Source of the DNA: Saprospiraceae bacterium
GTDB taxonomy: Bacteria; Bacteroidota; Bacteroidia; Chitinophagales; Saprospiraceae
NCBI GenBank assembly: GCA_016710235.1
Contig: JADJLG010000001.1
Span: 3,275,501 to 3,339,500 of the forward strand
Reading direction: 5' to 3'
DNA: 64,000 nt
Shown in pieces: positions 7,941 through 16,032 of the stretch. The translations under genes and the position numbers were made by a program. Within the stretch, counting starts at the first letter, position 1. Every line of letters starts with the position of its first letter. Below the pieces are notes generated by a model. That model searched no databases and was not told the DNA's origin. It worked only from the letters and a program-made list of their open reading frames with translations.

Positions 7941-9497
7941 ATGAAAAGAAGATCATTTATAAAATCTAGTTCAGCAATAGGTGTACCTCTGTTGATCAAC
8001 GGAATCCCGGTGAATGCCATTTCACGCAGCTCATTTCTGAACCTTGTCAGCCCTGAAAATGATAAAATTCTGGTCTTAATCCAGCTGACAGGTGGAAATG
8101 ACGGATTAAATACAGTCCTGCCATTAGACCAATATTCTGCTCTTGATAAAGCGAGAAATAAAATCCTTATAAAAGAAAATCTTGCCCTCAAATTGAGGGA
8201 TAATCTCGGATTGCATCCAGTCATGACAGGCATGAAAGCGCTTTATGATGAAGGTAAAATTTCATTAATCCAGTCAGTAGGATATCCAAATCAAAATAGG
8301 TCTCATTTTAGATCTACAGACATCTGGACTTCAGGTTCAGCCGTAGATGTTTTTGAGACTACAGGATGGCTTGGAAGATATTATTATCCAAATCATACAA
8401 ATTATCCTAATGGATATCCGAATAATGACAACCCGGATCCATTAGCGATTACTATAGGTTCATTGGTTTCACAAACTTGTCAAGGTCCGATCACGAATTT
8501 CTCATTGGCTGTAAACGATCCGGCAAACCTGATCAAAATTCCACAAGGGGAGCTTGCTACATCTGTTCCGAATACTAACTACGGGATTGAATTGAAATAT
8601 CTGCAAACCATGTTGCTCCAAAACAATGATTATTCAGACATCATGACAAATGCGTATACTGCAGCTGGAGGTACGATCACTTCGTCGGGCAACCCATTAC
8701 AGGACAAATTGAATATCGTTTCTCAATTGATCAAAGGAGGTCTTCGTACCAAAGTTTATGTTGTGGACATAGGCACATTTGATACGCATGCCAATCAATG
8801 CGATCCCACCGATCATGAGATAGGCAATCATGCGACATTATTGCAAAGAGTTTCAGATGCTGTAAAAGCCTTCCAGACAGAACTTGAAAAATCAGGAAAT
8901 GACAAAAGAGTTATCGGAATGACGTTTTCAGAATTCGGGAGAAGGATTTTGGCAAACGACAGTACTGGGACTGATCATGGTACAGCTGCACCTATGTTTA
9001 TGTTTGGAACATGTATCAAAGGTGGGATACTAGGAAACAATCCGACAATTAATGATACAGTAGCCAATGATGAAGGAGTCGCTATGCAATATGACTTCAG
9101 ATCAGTTTACGCTTCTGTACTTATGGACTGGTTCGGATTGTCTGCTGCAGAAGTAAAATCTACCTTGTTTTCCGATTTCCAAAAATTACCAGTAATTGAA
9201 GGATGCGCTCCAACCAATACTGATGACTACTCCCGAGATTTTGGCCTCGCACTTGATGTCATTTCAAATCCTGTAATGCATACATTAAAAATAAATTATC
9301 ATACAGGTGATGAAAAAATCAGACTTAGTGTTTTCGACAGTATGGGCTCTGAAATTAAAATTCTAGTAAATGGTCGAAGTCGTGCCGGAGAACATAATCT
9401 CAGTTGGGAAATGGGTGGTGTACCTTCCGGTAATTATTTTGTACGAATTGCTTCACTTTATGCTCAGAAAACAGAGCATTTTTCAAAAATAGATTAA
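7941..9497 (+). CDS. DUF1501 family protein with Tat-like leader and T9SS sorting domain
   Basis: A 518-residue protein. The leader KRRSFIKSSSAIGVPLLI has the twin-arginine-like RRSFIK pattern seen in most DUF1501 proteins. The DUF1501 core shows VLIQLTGGNDGLNTVLP, GLHPVMTGMKALYDEGK, QSVGYPNQNRSHFRSTDIW, GTFDTHANQ and TFSEFGRRILANDSTGTDHGTAAP, a sulfatase/alkaline-phosphatase-like fold. The final 80 residues end in a GEHNLSWEMGG...PSGNYFVRI sorting domain, so T9SS export is likely. ATG 7941 fits the leader better than TTG 7914, which would add nine residues in front of it. It is co-transcribed with the DUF1800 gene; the function of the pair is not established. Confidence 0.9.
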   Translation: MKRRSFIKSSSAIGVPLLINGIPVNAISRSSFLNLVSPENDKILVLIQLTGGNDGLNTVLPLDQYSALDKARNKILIKENLALKLRDNLGLHPVMTGMKALYDEGKISLIQSVGYPNQNRSHFRSTDIWTSGSAVDVFETTGWLGRYYYPNHTNYPNGYPNNDNPDPLAITIGSLVSQTCQGPITNFSLAVNDPANLIKIPQGELATSVPNTNYGIELKYLQTMLLQNNDYSDIMTNAYTAAGGTITSSGNPLQDKLNIVSQLIKGGLRTKVYVVDIGTFDTHANQCDPTDHEIGNHATLLQRVSDAVKAFQTELEKSGNDKRVIGMTFSEFGRRILANDSTGTDHGTAAPMFMFGTCIKGGILGNNPTINDTVANDEGVAMQYDFRSVYASVLMDWFGLSAAEVKSTLFSDFQKLPVIEGCAPTNTDDYSRDFGLALDVISNPVMHTLKINYHTGDEKIRLSVFDSMGSEIKILVNGRSRAGEHNLSWEMGGVPSGNYFVRIASLYAQKTEHFSKID

Positions 9498-9509
9498 GGT
9501 AAATATTGG

Positions 9510-9550
9510 CTACAGTATGTTGAAATCTTCTTGATTTTAACATGCTGTAG
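9510..9550 (+). terminator. long hairpin downstream of the DUF1501 gene
   Basis: An 18-base-pair stem (9510-9527 with 9533-9550, including two G-T pairs) closes a five-base loop TTCTT; the stem can extend about three more pairs outwards. It starts 13 bases after the stop codon and is followed by TCGTATTTTA, which is only moderately T-rich. It most likely ends the DUF1800-DUF1501 transcript or protects its 3' end. The rest of 9551-9774 contains no gene or motif that I can support. Confidence 0.5.
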
Positions 9551-9774
9551 TCGTATTTTAGGTATTTATTAATTTCAAGCCAAATATTAAAAGTGGTATT
9601 AAGAGTAGCATAAATAGTTTAGGATCTTATTTATTCCAGCGTTATAATTTCAATTTCGACTACCAGTTAAATTAATTAGATCTTTGCCGTTAATTTACTG
9701 GGTAAAATTTGACTAATTCGATATGCGGAGAATTGAATTGAAATTATTTTTCACGCGATTATAATCAAAGTTCA

Positions 9775-10122
9775 CTATTCATCTTCTCCGCCTTTTTCCA
9801 TTACTAGATAACATCCAGCCAAAGCCAAGAGAATAGCTATTGAGGTCAAACCATACAGCACGAAACCTCTCATAGAAGGTAGAATTTCCATCATAGTGAG
9901 GACACAACTCAAAAACCCAAGAAATCCTCCAAAGCCCATTAAAAACCAACCCCAATTTAGTCTTTTTTTTACACGGTATTGATAGTATTTATCCAGAATA
10001 GACTCTGAATCAACATCTGAATAACCCATCTGAGATAAATAATCTTTACGCTGTCCACGGCTAGCATTCTCGTTTTCCCAATTTGAAAACATCAAGTTAG
10101 AATCATTATAATCTTGTTGCAT
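9775..10122 (-). CDS. small membrane protein, unknown function
   Basis: A 115-residue protein with a polar N-terminal half (QQDYNDSNLMFSNWENEN...) and two membrane helices near residues 58-78 (WGWFLMGFGGFLGFLSCVLT) and 87-107. The QMGYSDVDSESILDKYYQYRVKKRLNWGW region precedes the first helix. The tail is acidic and ends EKGGEDE. I do not recognise a named family. It is the last gene on the minus strand after glnS, separated by 90 bases, and may belong to the same transcription unit or have its own promoter. No catalytic motif is seen. Confidence 0.65.
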   Translation of the reverse strand: MQQDYNDSNLMFSNWENENASRGQRKDYLSQMGYSDVDSESILDKYYQYRVKKRLNWGWFLMGFGGFLGFLSCVLTMMEILPSMRGFVLYGLTSIAILLALAGCYLVMEKGGEDE

Positions 10123-10212
10123 ATAGAAGCATTTGCGAACAAAAATACTTTTTATTCACAAAAATTCCAATTTTTATCCTACAATAATAAATATGTGAGG
10201 TAAACTACCCCA

Positions 10213-11889
10213 TCACTTCGTTCTCGCTTTCTGGTAGCTATCTTTCAGGCCAACAGTTCTGTTGAAAACCAGATTGTCCATGCTAGAATCTTTATCCAAA
10301 CAAAAATATCCCTGACGCATGAATTGGAATCTGTCTTCTATGCCAGCATTTTTCAAAAATGGTTCTGCTATCGCATTTTGGAGCGTAGTGAGTGAATTGG
10401 GATTTACAAACTCCTTGAAATCAGAAGCTTGCACATTTGGATCTTCGACAGTAAACAGTCTTTCGTATAATCGCACTTCCACTGGAAAGCCACATTTAGC
10501 GTCGACCCAATGAATTACGGTTTTAACTTTAAGTCCTGATTTGTCTTGTCCGCTTTTGCTTTCTGGAAAATAGGTACAACTGAGCTCAATCACTTTACCT
10601 TCGTCATTTAATTTGAAGTCATCACATCTGATGATATAAGCCCCCTTCAATCTCACCATCTGCCCTGGAGATAATCTCAAAAAACCTTCTTCTGCAGAAA
10701 CCATAAAATCATCAGATTCTATCCAAATTTCGTTCGAAAAAGGGACATCATGTTTTCCTTCATCAGGCGATTCCGGATTATTCTCAAGACTTAAAATCTC
10801 CGATTGTCCTGGAGGATAATTGCTGATAATAAGTTTGAGAGGATGCAGAACGACCATCGCGCGTGTCGCCTTTTTATTGAGTTCCTCTCTGATAGCAAAT
10901 TCTAGTAAAGACAGATCTATTAAATTATCTCTACGCGCAACACCTACCAATTTTGCAAAATGCCTGATCGATTCAGGAGTATATCCTCGCCTTCTAAAGG
11001 CTGAAATTGTAGGCATACGAGGGTCATCCCAGGAGCTCACATATTTTTCACGAACAAGCTGAAGTAATTTCCGCTTACTCATCACCGTATAACTCAAGTT
11101 GAGCCTTGCAAATTCGATCTGCCGTGAAGGATAGATTTCCAAATTTTCGATAAACCAATCATACAGAGGTCTATGATTTTCGAACTCTAAAGTACAAATA
11201 GAATGGGTGATACCCTCAATGCTGTCTGACTGTCCATGCGCAAAATCATACATTGGATAAATACACCACTGAGTGCCAGTTCTATGATGTGGTGTAAACA
11301 AAATACGATATAAAATGGGATCACGCATATGCATATTTGGAGAACTGAGATCTATCTTAGCTCTCAATACCTTCTCGCCTTCTTTGAATTTACCTTCTTT
11401 CATTTCTTTAAACAGTCGGAGATTTTCTTCGACTGTCCTGCTCCTCCCTGGTGTAGCTTTACCTGGTTCCGTTGGAGTCCCTTTGAATGTAGCAATTTGT
11501 TCTGCTGACAAGTCTTCTACATAAGCCTTACCATCCCGGATAAGCTGCAAGGCAAACTCATAAAGCTGTGGAAAATAATCAGATGCATAAAAAAGCCTGT
11601 CTTCCCAATCAAAACCAAGCCACCGGATATCTTCCATGATAGCATCAATATATTCTGTCTCTTCTGTCTCCGGATTGGTATCATCAAACCTAAGATTTGT
11701 CTTTCCCTTATAAGTTTGCGCTAAACCAAAATTCAAACAAATGGACTTGGCATGTCCTATATGTAAATAGCCATTTGGTTCGGGTGGGAATCGGGTTTGT
11801 ATCCGACCTCCATGTTTTCCATTTTTTATATCTGCCTCTATTATCTCTTCAATAAAATTAAGAGACTTGACTTCCTTTTCCATAACCAT
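10213..11889 (-). CDS. glnS: glutaminyl-tRNA synthetase
   Basis: Class I synthetase that charges tRNA(Gln) in the cytoplasm. The 558-residue length is normal for the bacterial enzyme of eukaryal-type origin. The HIGH motif is in PPEPNGYLHIGHAKSI (residues 43-46) and the KMSKS-equivalent is VMSKRK. LRFDDTNPETEETEYIDAI and WLGFDWEDRLFYASDYF are characteristic of GlnRS rather than GluRS. The C-terminal anticodon-binding beta-barrels follow. Two ATG codons (11889 and 11883) are equally possible. The gene follows argS by 12 bases, so DUF3822-like, rsmD, argS and glnS probably form one operon devoted to translation. Confidence 0.96.
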   Translation of the reverse strand: MVMEKEVKSLNFIEEIIEADIKNGKHGGRIQTRFPPEPNGYLHIGHAKSICLNFGLAQTYKGKTNLRFDDTNPETEETEYIDAIMEDIRWLGFDWEDRLFYASDYFPQLYEFALQLIRDGKAYVEDLSAEQIATFKGTPTEPGKATPGRSRTVEENLRLFKEMKEGKFKEGEKVLRAKIDLSSPNMHMRDPILYRILFTPHHRTGTQWCIYPMYDFAHGQSDSIEGITHSICTLEFENHRPLYDWFIENLEIYPSRQIEFARLNLSYTVMSKRKLLQLVREKYVSSWDDPRMPTISAFRRRGYTPESIRHFAKLVGVARRDNLIDLSLLEFAIREELNKKATRAMVVLHPLKLIISNYPPGQSEILSLENNPESPDEGKHDVPFSNEIWIESDDFMVSAEEGFLRLSPGQMVRLKGAYIIRCDDFKLNDEGKVIELSCTYFPESKSGQDKSGLKVKTVIHWVDAKCGFPVEVRLYERLFTVEDPNVQASDFKEFVNPNSLTTLQNAIAEPFLKNAGIEDRFQFMRQGYFCLDKDSSMDNLVFNRTVGLKDSYQKARTK

Positions 11890-11901
11890 TATTTATAGAT
11901 C

Positions 11902-13746
11902 TTACATTTTATCCGGCATTGAAATACCTAAACAGCGCATGCCATGCTCTAAGTAAAGTGAAATGACATAACATATGCTTAATCTCCATTGTTTTAATTC
12001 GTCTGTTTCTGCATTGAGAATCCTGCATTCATGATAATATTTATGGAAATCCTTAGCCATTTGATACAAGAAATTTGCAAGATGGCTGGGATCCAAAGTT
12101 TGTGCTGAGTGATCAAGAATTTCTCGGTATTGAGAAACTGCATAAATAAGCACTTTTTCCTGTTCATGAATTTGAGAAGCAATAGTGACTTTAGGTAAAA
12201 TCGGCTTAGAAGATTTACGTAAAATCGATTTCATCCTTACAAAGGCATTAACAATGTATGGGCCAGTATGGCCCTGCATATCCAATGACTCAGATGGATC
12301 AAATATCATTTTCTTCCTAGGATGCACTTTTAGAATAAAATACTTGAGAGCTGCCATTCCAATCTGATAAAAAATAGTCGATTTTTCCTCTTCATTCAAA
12401 GCTACCAGCTCCCCTCTTTCATTTGCGGATAGTGCTGCTTCAGAAACGATTTCATCGATTAAGTCATCTGCATCCACGACAGTTCCTTCCCTTGATTTCA
12501 TTCTTCCTGTTGGCAATTCCACCATCCCATATGAAAGATGAAATAATCCCTTCGCATATGGTCGATTTAATTTCTTAAGGATTTCAAACAATACCTTGAA
12601 ATGATAATCTTGTTCATCCCCAACTACATAAACCACATTATTCTTCCCGTGCTGTGTATTTCGCAATTCTGCAGTTCCAAGATCTTGAGTGATATACATG
12701 GATGTACCATCACTTCTTAGAACGACTTTTTTATCTAAGCCTACATCCTGCAAATCGATCCAAACTGATTTATCAGGTTCTCTATAAAATACACCGGAAT
12801 TCAAGCCCAGATCGATGATTTCTTTACCTAATAAATAAGTGTCCGATTCATAATAATTGGTATCAATATGTATACCGACTCGCTTCAATGTCTCATCGAA
12901 TCCTACATATACCCAATTGTTCATCCTCTGCCATAAATCAATTGTTGCAGTATCATTTTTCTCCCACAGTAATAGCAAATCCTTTGCTTGTTTGCCTAGA
13001 ATACTATACTTATTAAAATATTCATTTTTATAATCTTTGAAAAATTCAGTTTCAGAATCAGTTTTTGAAATATTCAAAAATAAATTTCGAGCAGTATCAG
13101 TTTGTTGCCATGCAAAATATTCCTCTTTAAAGTGTTTTTCAAAAGCGACATACAAATCTCCTACAAAATGATCACCCTTTTGATGAGAAGTATCAGGTGT
13201 AGCTCCATTTGCATAATTCAACCATGCTACCATACTTTTGCAAATTGCAATTCCTCTATCATTGATAACTTGGGTAGTTAAAACATCTTGTCCCAATTCT
13301 TGCAAAATAGTCTTCACTGACCACCCGAGGAGAATATTTCTGATATGACCCAGATGCAATGGCTTATTTGTATTGGGGCTACAAAATTCAATCAAGTAAG
13401 AATCAATAATTCTATTCTCCCTTAATACGTCTTGGATTGGCTTACGGTGCACAGTACTAAAGATGTCATACCAGATAGTATCCGGCAAATCAAAATTCAA
13501 AAAACCTTTTACAACCGAAAAAGATTTGAGCTCATCTTGAGCTGTTAATTGAATTCCCAATTCATTAGCAATCATTTCTGGTGATTTTCCGGTAAGTCTT
13601 GCAAATGGGAATGTCAACAAGGTAAATTGCTTGCCAAATTCCTTCTTGCAAATATCAATTACAAGCTGTTCTTCCAATACTTCAACTTGGTAAACTGACT
13701 GCAGGATATTGACTACAGCAGGTTTTAAACTTGAAAAATAATTCAT
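11902..13746 (-). CDS. argS: arginyl-tRNA synthetase
   Basis: Class I synthetase charging tRNA(Arg). At 614 residues it is slightly longer than many bacterial ArgRS. The N-terminal tRNA-recognition domain covers about residues 1-95. The catalytic domain has FCSPNTNKPLHLGHIRN with HLGH at 131-134, the VINDRGIAICKSM segment, and GRMKSREGTVV as the KMSK loop. The DALR anticodon-binding domain ends LEHGMRCLGISMPDKM. The start codon overlaps the stop of rsmD by four bases (ATGA), indicating translational coupling. Confidence 0.96.
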   Translation of the reverse strand: MNYFSSLKPAVVNILQSVYQVEVLEEQLVIDICKKEFGKQFTLLTFPFARLTGKSPEMIANELGIQLTAQDELKSFSVVKGFLNFDLPDTIWYDIFSTVHRKPIQDVLRENRIIDSYLIEFCSPNTNKPLHLGHIRNILLGWSVKTILQELGQDVLTTQVINDRGIAICKSMVAWLNYANGATPDTSHQKGDHFVGDLYVAFEKHFKEEYFAWQQTDTARNLFLNISKTDSETEFFKDYKNEYFNKYSILGKQAKDLLLLWEKNDTATIDLWQRMNNWVYVGFDETLKRVGIHIDTNYYESDTYLLGKEIIDLGLNSGVFYREPDKSVWIDLQDVGLDKKVVLRSDGTSMYITQDLGTAELRNTQHGKNNVVYVVGDEQDYHFKVLFEILKKLNRPYAKGLFHLSYGMVELPTGRMKSREGTVVDADDLIDEIVSEAALSANERGELVALNEEEKSTIFYQIGMAALKYFILKVHPRKKMIFDPSESLDMQGHTGPYIVNAFVRMKSILRKSSKPILPKVTIASQIHEQEKVLIYAVSQYREILDHSAQTLDPSHLANFLYQMAKDFHKYYHECRILNAETDELKQWRLSICYVISLYLEHGMRCLGISMPDKM

Positions 13747-14288
13747 ATGTTTCTTTTAAAAAAGCTAAAATGAGTCTGGCCGTAATTTCTGCATTGAGCA
13801 AAAAACTCATGAGATTGAAATTGGTGAGCCTGATGATGCTCTAATACAAACAAACCATTTTCCATTAATTTATTAGCGTCAAATATGAGATCCGGAATCA
13901 AAGGGATCTCTTTCAAAGGATATGGTGGGCCAGCAAAAATATAATCATACTTTCCTGGATCTGATAACACAAACTGCTTATAATCTGACAATACAACCTT
14001 TACCGAATTTACTGAATCCAATTGCTCCAAAACCTTCTTTACAAACAAAGTAGCCGGTTTAAATTTATCAACATACGTTACTTTTTTGCAACCTCTTGAC
14101 AGCATTTCATAAGTGTGCGCACCGGTTCCACCAAACAAATCCAAAGCTGACGAATCTGCGAAATCAATAATATTATCCAATATATTGAACAATGCCTGTC
14201 TGGCTATTTCAGTGGTAGGCCTCGTAGGCCAATTGTTTGCAGGTGGATAAAAAGTTCTCCCACCAAATATTCCTCCACAAATTCTCAT
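13743..14288 (-). CDS. rsmD: RsmD-family 16S rRNA (guanine-N2) methyltransferase
   Basis: SAM-dependent enzyme expected to methylate G966 of 16S rRNA in the 30S subunit. The 181-residue length, the opening MRICGGIFGGRTF, the RPTTEIARQALFNIL block and ALDLFGGTGAHTYEMLSRG (SAM-binding motif I) are typical of RsmD. Motif IV, normally (N/D)PP(Y/F), here reads AGPPYPL, so the aspartate or asparagine that holds the target amino group is replaced by glycine. This may be a lineage variant or may weaken catalysis. The gene sits between the DUF3822-like gene (two bases apart) and argS (four-base overlap), the common Bacteroidota arrangement. Confidence 0.88.
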   Translation of the reverse strand: MRICGGIFGGRTFYPPANNWPTRPTTEIARQALFNILDNIIDFADSSALDLFGGTGAHTYEMLSRGCKKVTYVDKFKPATLFVKKVLEQLDSVNSVKVVLSDYKQFVLSDPGKYDYIFAGPPYPLKEIPLIPDLIFDANKLMENGLFVLEHHQAHQFQSHEFFAQCRNYGQTHFSFFKRNI

Positions 14289-14290
14289 AT

Positions 14291-14863
14291 TTATTCAAGT
14301 GTGAAGTTGACTTGTACTTTCTTGAAATAAATCTTACAAGTTTGAGCTATTTTAGAATCATCCGCAACAGATCCACATAAGACTAATCTGTCTAAATTTT
14401 GATCCAATCCATTTAATCTATAGGCAAGCTGGATAAAATAAAGTAACTCAATTTCATCCTGAAACTGAAAAATATTTACAAATATAACTTCTGATAATCT
14501 ATGAACTTGCAGTATTAAATGCTGATTTGAAATGAATGCATAAACACATGTTTGATCTATACAAAGTTCTGAGCTGCAAAATTCTTTACATTTTTCTGAT
14601 ATATGAAAGACAGTACCAACATTAGCCGGCAGACCATTATAATCAGATTTAGCAATTGCAAAGCGAATAAAACGATTTCCGTATTGTCTGATGATTTCTA
14701 TTTCATTCGGATATAATGGGTACATCCTTTGTTCCTTTAAATCTGCACTCCATTGGTGTTTTTTTGTCAATGAAACTACCCAATTCTCGGCATGAAACTT
14801 GCTTTGAGTCGATATTTCTACTCTTCGCGAATTTACATCCTGATTTGAAATCAATATTGCCAT
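14291..14863 (-). CDS. DUF3822-like protein (divergent, short)
   Basis: A 190-residue protein from ATG 14863; a TTG at 14893 would add ten hydrophobic residues. The C-terminal half (LILQVHRLSEVIFVNIFQFQDEIELLYFIQLAYRLNGLDQ, then LVLCGSV) resembles the second actin-like subdomain of DUF3822 proteins. In Bacteroidota these often lie directly next to rsmD, as here. DUF3822 members are usually 250-280 residues, so this copy is short at its N-terminus. The placement supports the assignment more than the sequence does. No function is established for the family. Confidence 0.55.
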   Translation of the reverse strand: MAILISNQDVNSRRVEISTQSKFHAENWVVSLTKKHQWSADLKEQRMYPLYPNEIEIIRQYGNRFIRFAIAKSDYNGLPANVGTVFHISEKCKEFCSSELCIDQTCVYAFISNQHLILQVHRLSEVIFVNIFQFQDEIELLYFIQLAYRLNGLDQNLDRLVLCGSVADDSKIAQTCKIYFKKVQVNFTLE

Positions 14864-14890
14864 AATAGAAAAAAAATAACCAAAGACACG

Positions 14891-14898
14891 CAAAAATA
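14891..14898 (-). promoter_or_regulatory. -7 promoter element candidate for the DUF3822-rsmD-argS-glnS unit
   Basis: On the minus strand 14898-14891 reads TATTTTTG, an exact TAnnTTTG match, placing transcription start near 14884 and leaving about 20 bases before ATG 14863. A convincing -33 TTTG at normal spacing was not found, so this rests on the -7 element alone. Confidence 0.35.
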
Positions 14899-15009
14899 AT
14901 CAAAAATCACCATGTCTATGAATTTCTCTTCATGAACCTTCGTGAGAGGTATACGTTTCAATCAAAAATCGAAATACATTTCGTTAAAATTCAATTCCTC
15001 AATAAAATC

Positions 15010-16032
15010 ATGCAGGTACCTTTGATATTGGCAATAGAAAGTTCGTGCGATGATACCTCAGTCGCTATCGTCCAAGGAAATCGGGTTCTATCGAATATCA
15101 TTTCTTCACAACAAATTCATAAAAAATACGGTGGTGTGGTCCCAGAAGCGGCATCCCGTGCACATCTTGAAATGATCATTCAATGTGCAGAAGAGGCTGT
15201 TTCTGTCGCTGGAATAAATTTGTCAGATCTCAATGCCATTGCTGCCACTCAAGGACCTGGTCTAATGGGGTCACTGATAGTTGGACTTAATTTCGCAAAA
15301 GGCTTGTGCAAGGGCATGGCAAAACCCTTAATCACCGTGCATCATTTGCAAGCCCATGCGCTTTCGATTTTTATGGACAGAGATCACACCCAATTTCCGG
15401 TTTTGTGCATGATTGTTTCTGGTGGACATACACAACTTGTTTTAATTCAAAGCGATTATTCAATACAGCTTATTGGTCAAACAGTGGATGATGCTGCAGG
15501 TGAAGCCTTTGACAAAATTGGAAAGCTATTAGGATTACAATATCCTGCTGGACCTGAAGTGGATAGACTATCCAGGCTTGGATTTCCAAAGTATGTATTC
15601 CCGAAATCAAAAATGGATGCTTACAACTTTAGCTTTAGCGGCCTAAAAACGGCAGCTCTTTATTTTTTACAAAATAATACAAGAGAAAATCCAGAATTCA
15701 TCAATCAAAACATTAATGATATTTGTGCATCTATCCAATCAGCGATTATTGATATGTTACTGGACAAACTTGAAAAAGCAGCTAACGATTTCAACATCGG
15801 ACATATTGGTATTTCCGGTGGTGTCTCTGCTAATAGCGGTTTGAGAGAAAAATTACAATTCAAAGCGGTTGAAAAGGACTGGAATTTACTCTTTCCCAAA
15901 TTGCAGTATTGCACTGACAACGCTGCAATGATTGGAATGGTTGCTACTTTGAAATACAAAGCCGGTAATTTCGCTTCCTTTGACACCCCGGCTTTAGCAA
16001 GGTACGCTATCCCCGAAAACTTATCATCGTAA
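15010..16032 (+). CDS. tsaD: tRNA N6-adenosine threonylcarbamoyltransferase
   Basis: Transfers the threonylcarbamoyl group to A37 of ANN-decoding tRNAs, with TsaB and TsaE as partners. The 340-residue protein starts MQVPLILAIESSCDDTSVAI, the canonical beginning of this family. ATG 14932 would add 26 residues with no family counterpart, so ATG 15010 is preferred. The metal-binding HxxxH occurs in VHHLQAHALS, the ATP-binding ASKH-fold loops in CMIVSGGHTQL and ISGGVSANSGLR, and the C-terminal CTDNAAMIG is present. Its 3' end overlaps the 3' end of the convergent mutS2 gene by 26 bases. Confidence 0.96.
   Translation: MQVPLILAIESSCDDTSVAIVQGNRVLSNIISSQQIHKKYGGVVPEAASRAHLEMIIQCAEEAVSVAGINLSDLNAIAATQGPGLMGSLIVGLNFAKGLCKGMAKPLITVHHLQAHALSIFMDRDHTQFPVLCMIVSGGHTQLVLIQSDYSIQLIGQTVDDAAGEAFDKIGKLLGLQYPAGPEVDRLSRLGFPKYVFPKSKMDAYNFSFSGLKTAALYFLQNNTRENPEFINQNINDICASIQSAIIDMLLDKLEKAANDFNIGHIGISGGVSANSGLREKLQFKAVEKDWNLLFPKLQYCTDNAAMIGMVATLKYKAGNFASFDTPALARYAIPENLSS

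Noticed and set aside
14703..14903. Minus-strand ORF overlapping the DUF3822-like gene
   Set aside because: It is a different frame over the same DNA with no recognisable pattern. The 14291-14863 frame has the gene context and a family-like C-terminal half.
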